Assembly: GCF_910592395.1 (NCBI RefSeq)
Contig: NC_088319.1
Location: forward strand, 13,206,001 to 13,270,000
Direction: 5' to 3'
DNA length: 64,000 nucleotides
Source: Lineus longissimus
Lineage: Eukaryota > Nemertea > Pilidiophora > Heteronemertea > Lineidae
Shown: positions 60,001-64,000 of the stretch, piece after piece
How positions within the stretch are numbered: position 1 is the first letter of the stretch
Layout of the letters: each line of letters begins with the position of its first letter
Program-made: the position numbers and the translations under genes
Notes under the pieces: generated by a model
The model's input: the letters and a program-made list of their open reading frames with translations, nothing else
Told to the model about the DNA's origin: nothing
Databases searched by the model: none

Positions 60001-62718
60001 GGTGTGGACGAGACAAGTTTTTGTTTTTACCTGGTCTATTCTACTTACTAAATATTCTGTTGGATGTTCCGAGGAAACCACATGAGTCACATGATCTTGG
60101 ACAAAACTTTAAATTCCATTCAGGGTTTTTGTTACATTCCCCTGCTTCCGAATAAAAGATGCACAGCCTGTAGACATTCCATCCACATGTATCATATCTA
60201 AAGACTTCATAAAAAAGAAAAATAGAGCATTAACGATGACATAATAAACTTTTGTCCTAAAAAACAGCATTTTGAACGCAATCAATGGAATTGGTCTGCC
60301 AGCCGTTGCCCTCAGCGGTAGCAGGAACTGAACTACCACATAAACTAATTAAACGTACTAGTTTCGCGGTTAGAATATATCTGTCCCGGCGAAGATCCTG
60401 TTGCAGAGATGTCAATAGTGTTTGGTAGAAATTGTAAGGCCTTCAAATGAAGGTATATAACTCAAAATTGAAAAGCCACTCAAGGTCAGAGATGACTGCA
60501 GTTACATAATCTGCATCAGAATAATGGGTTGTTTTATCATGCACTTTAATAGGTCATTTTGACATATATATTATGTGTGACCAACCTTGACAGTTCCGTC
60601 CGCAGTCTGCGATTCGCAATGAAACCCGTCAACGAAAACCATCCAAAGCAACGCCCCTGATTTTCGTTCCTAGGCCAATAATACCCAATACGGTTTTTTT
60701 TCCAACTACACTTCCCACACAAAATTCTAAGCAAAAGACATTAGGTCCGCACTACAAATTTGTAGTTGATGTGACAATTCTTACTCTTTGATTCGCAATG
60801 TTCGCAAGAAATTGAGCAGTTGTTTCCGATCTGTTGCCTGGTCCAATCCTTGTACCTCGACCCATCGCATCCCCCATCGGGGGCCTCTTCCTTGCATTTT
60901 TCAGCCATGTCGTAACAGTTCGGAGCTGAAGCGAAAAGTCGGATCTTTATTTTTGAAAACAGAAGTAGGACTGTTTGCATTTTGGCTTATGCAAGTAGGT
61001 CACTAATAATATGTTTGAGAGGAAATCATTCTGGCAAAATCGGCAGGGATGGTTTTGTGACAAGTCGATGCTACAGGCAAGTGAATGCCGACAACGGGAA
61101 CCGCAAGCAATCCTACCGTAATTTGCGCTGCTCTTGAACATTGTCCTCGCGTGGCTGAGCGTGGCAACGTCCATGCGCCTTCTCTTGCATATAGCCTCGC
61201 AACCGGTTGACGGAGAAGAGAAGTTAAGGCTGACTGTATAACTAACATGATTGTATTGTACTGTGACATCTTCCCCTAAGGTGGCTTTTCGAATCCCTAA
61301 GAACAAGATGAAGAAAGTGTCTGTTGAATTTTGGCAGAAATGAACTCACATTTGCTCGATATGTTCTGGTTCAAATTTTCATGGTCACTAACTTTTGGTT
61401 GCTAACCAATAGTCCATCCCCCAGTGCTAATGCTCTATATACCCATCAGCCAAACGAACAATCGTTTGGCACCTGGCGCCTCACTATGCGCTTTGGGCCT
61501 ACCTATACTTTTGATATATCCTTATGATGCAAAATCGATTGCTTCATTTGTGACCATTAACATTTCAACTCCCTCAGCTGCTTTCGCAAGGAAATTTCTT
61601 ATCCAACTATGAAATTTACCTTCGGCTGGGCCAGGGCATTTACCCTCTATGAGGCGAATGTTGTCGACGGCAACGGCTCCTTGTTTGCCACGCCGGCCAT
61701 CAATGGTCACCTGAAGAAAGTGGGCAAAATATCAATATTCAGGTGTTCTTCCTTTCCAGTGCGCGCGCAAAAAAAGGTTTTTGGGACATTTTCGGATATA
61801 TTCACGCCCCTGAACTACTAGAACTGTTTCTCTCGTGAAAATTAATAATGGAATTTTGCACTTACATTGAATTCAGTTGCGGCGGACATCCATTCTGCCT
61901 CTGTAAACAACCAGTCTCGTCCCCTGTTCCATTTGTCATACCATATCTTGTGCATGCCGCCAGTTTCTGATACCCTGACTGTCAGACTCGGTGCAGCACG
62001 AGGCCCAGGGTCTCTAACCCCGTACAACCAGTAGTGAAACTGGATGCAGTACCTGCATTGGGAAAAAGTAGTCCGTTTATTTGTTGCAGAATCTGCAACA
62101 AAAATCACACCTATACTCACCGGTCTTCACAGAACACAGGACGCGGAAAACCTACCTTTGAATGCCTGTGACCGTCGTTGTAATCTTTGCTGTCATACTA
62201 GCCACACCCTCCGTGCCCGATTTGCTGATCAGAAGGAAAAATCTCCCATCTGCAAAAGAGAAGCAGATATAGGATCATTTGCCGCTATAGCCACTGCTAT
62301 CCGTCGTGAAGAATATGGTTGGACAGGAGGAAATTTATACCAGGTACAGCGGCATGTAGCAACTCTTTTTCAAACCTTTATTTTCTGTGTACATGTATAT
62401 TATTCCGAAGTCCAAGATTGCAGCGATCGCAAATTATTAAGAGTAATGGTAGGTACTGAAGAAGGAAAATTACGCCGTCATTGTCATATGCGCCTCTCGA
62501 TAATGACGCGTACAGGCCCGAGTATATTATTAGACAATGATATAAACGACATAGATTTTTGTTCATACCTGAGTTTTGTGAATCCCAGAAAGGCTCCTGG
62601 GCTTGATTGGGAACTTTCAAGCCAACGCTGCTTGCGTTCGACCACGTCTCAATTGATTGGTTAACAGCGAGTGGACGAATCCACCAATCACAGACTCCTT
62701 TATCGGGGTCACACTCCG
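40512..62718 (-). CDS. giant modular GPCR: lectin/CUB/LDLa/LRR ectodomain, rhodopsin-type 7TM, kinase-like tail
   Basis: Predicted cell-surface receptor related to the GRL101/relaxin-receptor (LGR type C) group. I place 39 exons, all GT-AG and phase-compatible: 62569-62718, 62156-62249, 61866-62052, 61620-61710, 61117-61296, 60785-60925, 60049-60204, 59014-59184, 58274-58447, 57885-57960, 57292-57518, 56539-56802, 56020-56268, 55661-55762, 54868-55347, 54233-54520, 53621-53818, 53169-53333, 52745-52984, 51972-52132, 51588-51731, 51168-51312, 50441-50613, 49923-50127, 49395-49645, 49052-49226, 48336-48557, 48021-48090, 47437-47579, 46894-47184, 46504-46623, 46072-46203, 45422-45547, 45024-45140, 42957-44534, 42565-42694, 42008-42069, 41147-41412 and 40512-40664. 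They give 2,764 residues, open at the N-terminus; no signal peptide is seen. Modules are described separately. The LDLa-LRR-7TM end is secure. The single-transcript reading of the far 5' modules is the weaker part, because two adjacent genes could also give phase-1 borders. Confidence 0.7.
42500..42540 (-). repeat. tRNA-derived SINE-like B-box fragment
   Basis: The minus strand reads gtcgtgggttcgaatcccgg, a perfect Pol III B box (GGTTCGAATCC). No cloverleaf or A box can be built around it, so it is not a tRNA gene. It lies in the intron after the TM7 exon. Confidence 0.45.
42565..44534 (-). CDS. LDLa-LRR-7TM core (GRL101/relaxin-receptor-like GPCR)
   Basis: Exon 42957-44534 encodes LDLa repeat 7 ([16 protein letters not shown]), about seven leucine-rich repeats (e.g. 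[19 protein letters not shown]), an LGR-type hinge (CCQAP continuing to DAFSSCTDL) and TM1-TM6 without introns. Exon 42565-42694 adds TM7. Receptor motifs are LALAD in TM2, DRF in place of DRY after TM3, CWMP in TM6 and NPVLY in TM7. The layout matches Lymnaea GRL101 and the type C leucine-rich-repeat GPCRs. The ligand is unknown, and coupling is inferred from family only. Protein runs on past TM7 through a GTAAGT donor, so the TAA at 42561 is intronic. Confidence 0.93.
45024..47184 (-). CDS. six LDL-receptor class A repeats
   Basis: Exons 46894-47184 (two repeats), 46504-46623, 46072-46203, 45422-45547 and 45024-45140, all phase 1. Repeats 1, 2 and 6 are canonical six-cysteine calcium cages, e.g. 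[32 protein letters not shown] and [16 protein letters not shown]. Repeat 3 ([11 protein letters not shown]) lacks the fourth and sixth cysteines. Repeat 4 carries an insertion before its acidic cluster, and its donor (GTACTA) is weak. Repeat 5 has only four cysteines and no acidic cage. A seventh repeat opens the next exon. Confidence 0.9.
47437..48557 (-). CDS. second C-type lectin domain with QPD and WND motifs
   Basis: Exons 48336-48557, 48021-48090 and 47437-47579 join in phases 1 and 2. The domain runs [64 protein letters not shown] and YICK, a complete long-form carbohydrate-recognition domain. QPD with WND is the calcium-site signature usually linked to galactose-type ligands, so this is the most likely sugar-binding module of the receptor. 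The middle exon was too short to show as an open frame and was found by splice phase. Confidence 0.88.
47674..47930 (-). other. unexplained open stretch in the lectin intron
   Basis: The minus-strand frame between two lectin exons stays open for about 80 codons. Its SEA-like end ([20 protein letters not shown]) is followed by a stop. The possible acceptor (cccactatag) has a poor pyrimidine tract, and including it would break the lectin domain. Probably chance, or an alternative terminal exon. Confidence 0.2.
49052..49645 (-). CDS. CUB domain 2
   Basis: Exons 49395-49645 and 49052-49226 join in phase 0. The module shows [20 protein letters not shown], then [12 protein letters not shown] and [11 protein letters not shown], and ends [12 protein letters not shown]. 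Unlike CUB 1 it keeps the first disulfide cysteines. Confidence 0.85.
49923..50613 (-). CDS. CUB domain 1
   Basis: Exons 50441-50613 and 49923-50127 join in phase 0. The first half shows [20 protein letters not shown], the CUB SPNYP...C.W.I pattern with the cysteine replaced. The second half has [12 protein letters not shown] and ends [13 protein letters not shown] domains are extracellular protein-binding sandwiches. Confidence 0.75.
51168..52132 (-). CDS. F5/8 type C (discoidin) domain lacking its terminal cysteines
   Basis: Exons 51972-52132, 51588-51731 and 51168-51312. The order is textbook: [58 protein letters not shown], and [20 protein letters not shown] then LGY. The cysteine usually just before LGMASG and the one usually closing ELxGC are both absent (Arg-rich and Tyr respectively), so the classic end-to-end disulfide is lost. 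The three-exon layout differs from the two-exon modules upstream. Confidence 0.85.
51388..51411. repeat. (CAT)n microsatellite
   Basis: About eight CAT units lie in an intron of the receptor gene, between the second and third exons of the discoidin domain. Confidence 0.9.
52745..53333 (-). CDS. F5/8C- or FTP-type domain (second copy)
   Basis: Exons 53169-53333 and 52745-52984 join in phase 1. The first half has [20 protein letters not shown], matching the WLQVDLG strand of coagulation factor 5/8 C domains. The second has [20 protein letters not shown] ending in VYGD, the usual final strand. It is a likely lipid- or glycan-binding sandwich. Confidence 0.75.
53621..53818 (-). CDS. discoidin/fucolectin-like second half-domain
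   Basis: The exon resembles the C-terminal half of an FTP module ([20 protein letters not shown] against the usual LTLCEVEVFG ending). The preceding exon is PAN-like, so the expected first half is missing. It mirrors the orphan first half at 57885-58447. Confidence 0.5.
54233..54520 (-). CDS. PAN/apple-like module
   Basis: A 288-base exon with phase-1 borders. A cysteine cluster ([20 protein letters not shown] followed by HCYHL) matches the central C..C...C...F/Y pattern of PAN/apple domains. A C-terminal CDPYY precedes the donor. Assignment rests on the cysteine pattern only. Confidence 0.5.
54868..55347 (-). CDS. 160-residue cysteine-free beta-rich module, unclassified
   Basis: A single 480-base exon with phase-1 borders. 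The product ([20 protein letters not shown] onwards) alternates hydrophobic and polar residues, as in a beta-sandwich. It has several N-x-S/T sites and no cysteine, in contrast to every neighbouring module. I do not recognise the family. Exon size and borders suggest one independent domain. Confidence 0.75.
55661..56268 (-). CDS. first C-type lectin-like domain (degenerate)
   Basis: Exons 56020-56268 and 55661-55762. The start ([20 protein letters not shown]) and a following cysteine and acidic helix are typical of a C-type lectin fold. The C-terminal half keeps cysteines ([12 protein letters not shown]). The EPN/QPD and WND calcium-sugar motifs are absent, so calcium-dependent sugar binding is unlikely. 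Confidence 0.7.
56539..57518 (-). CDS. fucolectin/discoidin-type carbohydrate-binding module
   Basis: Exons 57292-57518 and 56539-56802 join in phase 1. The first half has [11 protein letters not shown] and [20 protein letters not shown]. The second has [24 protein letters not shown] and CEMEVHG. That is the order of an eel-fucolectin/tachylectin-4 (FTP) domain of about 150 residues. Such modules bind fucosylated glycans; the ligand here is not known. Confidence 0.8.
57885..58447 (-). CDS. discoidin/fucolectin-like first half-domain
   Basis: Exons 58274-58447 and 57885-57960. The first shows the front half of a galactose-binding beta-sandwich ([17 protein letters not shown], then [10 protein letters not shown]), the usual ADG...WxxVDLG...V pattern without the tryptophan. 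The second exon is a short proline-rich link ([17 protein letters not shown]) in which only one frame keeps phase. No matching second half follows. Confidence 0.55.
59014..59184 (-). CDS. unclassified extracellular exon with four cysteines
   Basis: 57 codons, phase 1 at both borders (acceptor ttttttctag, donor GAAG|GTGAGT). The product contains [20 protein letters not shown] and a cysteine cluster ([13 protein letters not shown]). I do not recognise the fold. Its borders and position between the ShKT and discoidin-like modules mark it as part of the receptor ectodomain. Confidence 0.6.
59201..59345. mobile_element. MITE-like foldback element next to a splice acceptor
   Basis: The left arm (ggcccggttgtttataacaa, then ttttgccaccaacgccggcg) and the right arm (reverse complement ggcgcttgtcgttcaacaca, then gttttgtccccaacgctggc) pair over about 58 bases each with few mismatches. 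Non-coding. Its left edge lies 15 bases from the ctag acceptor of the exon ending at 59184. Confidence 0.8.
59637..59915 (+). other. opposite-strand open frame nested in the receptor gene
   Basis: The frame begins [20 protein letters not shown] in a good context (aaaaATGG), after a G+C-richer stretch with a CRE-like tgacgtta near 59552. It is 92 codons with a lysine-rich N-terminus and no recognised domain. It lies between the exons at 60049 and 59184. It could be a first exon of a plus-strand nested gene or chance. Confidence 0.2.
60049..60925 (-). CDS. two ShKT (ShK toxin-like) cysteine modules
   Basis: Exons 60785-60925 and 60049-60204 each encode one six-cysteine ShKT module: [17 protein letters not shown] continuing to CSISCEHC, and [20 protein letters not shown] continuing to CPRSCDSC. 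In animal extracellular proteins this fold is a common structural module and does not imply toxicity. The second exon starts after a T-rich tract ending gaag, not at the nearer ttag. Only the former keeps phase. Confidence 0.75.
61117..61296 (-). CDS. short unclassified extracellular exon
   Basis: About 59 codons with phase-1 borders: acceptor cttgttcttag, donor TACG|GTAGGA. The stretch [19 protein letters not shown] recalls the start of a C-type lectin-like fold but is too short for one. The reading frame stays open well past the chosen donor. That donor was chosen because it restores phase with the ShKT exon. Confidence 0.5.
61620..62718 (-). CDS. MAM domain exons
   Basis: Exons 62569-62718, 62156-62249, 61866-62052 and 61620-61710. 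The module opens with [15 protein letters not shown], as MAM domains do after their first Cys. It continues through [13 protein letters not shown] and [10 protein letters not shown], and closes with [16 protein letters not shown], the usual final strand. Length (about 170 residues) and order fit a complete MAM domain, an extracellular adhesion module. This is the most N-terminal part visible. The incoming phase is 1, so the coding sequence continues upstream. Confidence 0.85.
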
Positions 62719-63540
62719 CTGAAAAAAGAGTTAATTATTCATTTTCCCTAGCATATTGCTCGTAATATACTGTGCTTTCATTCTAATTCATCAGCATCAG
62801 TCGCTTTATCACACTGGCATCAGTCCATAAGTCTTCGTCGTTAGACAGGACACCTGTGTTGTCGAAAATTTATAATGTTGGGTTCCGGAGCGTAAATGCT
62901 GCTTTGTGGTATTAACCAACGATTGTTCTGACCGCAGGGAGAAGAGATTTAAGCAGTTCTCATTCAATATCTTACAAGATCGCCTAATTACAAACATTTT
63001 CGCAGTTTGCGCCCCAGAGTACGAAATAACAGCGAATAGAATTGTGTGTCAGATGCGGTGATCAGTTTCAGTAGTGACCGCGTTGCTACGAGATGTTAGA
63101 GCGTATTTACTTTCAATTTTGATCAATGTACATGTATTAACAATTGGAAACTGCTCACCAATATAGGCTTACAATAACAATCGATGATGAAATCTCCCAA
63201 CCATTTCAACATGCATCTTCCTCCCGCTATTTCTATTTGGACAAACCCTGAACAAATATTTAAGAAGAGTTCAGTGGCTGATGAGATTCCACTTTGCCCT
63301 TGCCTCCAAGTAAATAATGGCTCCTGTGAACACTGACAGAGTCGAAACCGCGACATGTATGTTAAACAAATGGGGTATATATGTTTTGCCATGTTGAGTA
63401 TAGGTATTAAGAATATTTCTTTGCAGTTGGGAGCTGAGCGTCCACTGGTATATATTATTAGCACTGTAATACGATAGTGGGGAACGGTCAATAATTCAAA
63501 TTGTGTTACGACAACGACGTTACTGATATGGTCAGGTTGT

Positions 63541-63575
63541 TGCCGGTGTAGAAGTTTGAAATGTCCCAGGAAAAA
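63541..63575. repeat. dispersed repeat family A, copy
   Basis: Reads ccggtgtagaagtttgaaat then gtcccagga, the clearest version of the motif shared with 26958 and, inverted, 14559. Confidence 0.55.
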
Positions 63576-63617
63576 ATGCCAAGGAAAAACCAAGACATGC
63601 AAAGAACTCACAAAGCG

Positions 63618-63720
63618 CCGCGCAAACGGGCGATTTAAATCGATGCGACCAGCAATTTAAAAAATCGCATGCGACGATAATCGCTCGTTTGTGCTGGTCA
63701 TCATATGTCGCATCGACCTG
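63618..63720. mobile_element. foldback element
   Basis: Left arm gcgcaaacgggcgatttaaa pairs with the reverse complement gcacaaacgagcgattatcg from the right side. A second nested pairing joins cgatgcgaccagca with tgctggtc...gtcgcatcg. Non-coding. Confidence 0.5.
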
Positions 63721-64000
63721 CGAGTCGACGAGACGAGAGATAAGAATAGGTTCAAGTGTTGATGATTGAGCAATCAACAGTTACGATGCGCGTTCATGCT
63801 TTTATCAACTGACCTTTTGGTGAAAGGGAAGCAATGTTTTCTTTTAATTGCGAACTGATAGCTATGTCGGATGAAGACTCCATTGTCATAGTAACACGGG
63901 CTTTGTCTAATTCTGACATGGGCCGGGAATGGTACAATGAGCAGATAACGATTTTAGCTGCATGCAACTCTCATAGCGGCAAATCCCGTGAATGATATGC

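Larger units (their letters stand above)
62719..64000. other. region upstream of the first visible receptor exon
   Basis: No exon or signal peptide was recognised. Since the first MAM exon begins in phase 1, at least one more exon must lie here or beyond the window. The stretch holds a family A repeat end at 63541-63575 and a foldback at 63618-63720. Confidence 0.5.

Noticed and set aside
60546-60734. possible extra ShKT-region exon (CGKCSWKK...)
   Set aside because: No splice pair keeps phase. Using the T-tract acceptor at 60204 removes the need for an extra exon.
62044-62664. 206-codon plus-strand frame containing a reverse-transcriptase-like [10 protein letters not shown]
   Set aside because: It is antisense to well-spliced MAM exons, and no other reverse-transcriptase motifs follow. 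The resemblance is coincidental.

Overview
The window looks like nuclear DNA of an invertebrate animal, probably a lophotrochozoan (brachiopod, phoronid, nemertean, annelid or mollusc grade). Genes are split by many short GT-AG introns. The gene content fits: a GRL101/relaxin-receptor-like LDLa-LRR-7TM receptor, a CARD-NACHT protein without leucine-rich repeats, and a CYP2-type P450. Short tandem, foldback and dispersed repeats fill the spacers. Self-complementary tacatgtacatgta runs are common. The taxon is an inference. No prokaryotic, viral or retrotransposon genes were recognised.

Layout. 1-1588: spacer with a duplicated ~170 bp segment. 1589-4964 (-): a five-exon cytochrome P450 whose heme-binding cysteine lies in a separate last exon. 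4965-22500: about 17.5 kb with no convincing gene, holding tandem duplications, microsatellites, a foldback element and dispersed repeats. 22627-26598 (+): a complete four-exon HES (hairy/enhancer of split) repressor with a TATA box, CCAAT boxes and a Notch-type CSL site. 26599-32130: 3' UTR and spacer with a 20 bp minisatellite. 32131-37798 (-): a complete seven-exon CARD-NACHT protein of 632 residues. 40512-62718 (-): 39 exons that join in one continuous reading phase, giving at least 2,764 residues and open at the N-terminus.

The 39-exon gene is the main discovery candidate. From N- to C-terminus it encodes MAM, two ShKT modules, fucolectin/discoidin-type modules, a C-type lectin, a cysteine-free beta-rich module, a PAN-like module, more discoidin-type modules, two CUB domains, a second C-type lectin with intact QPD/WND sugar-binding motifs, seven LDLa repeats, leucine-rich repeats, a rhodopsin-type 7TM bundle and a cytoplasmic tail resembling the C-lobe of a degenerate kinase. 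If it is one transcript, a multi-lectin recognition ectodomain is fused to a G-protein-coupled receptor. The CARD-NACHT gene lies on the same strand, 2.7 kb downstream. A joint role in sensing is an inference from proximity only.

Exon boundaries were read by eye from splice consensus, reading phase and domain continuity. Extracellular modules are usually flanked by phase-1 introns, so phase agreement alone does not prove that the 40.5-62.7 kb stretch is one gene.
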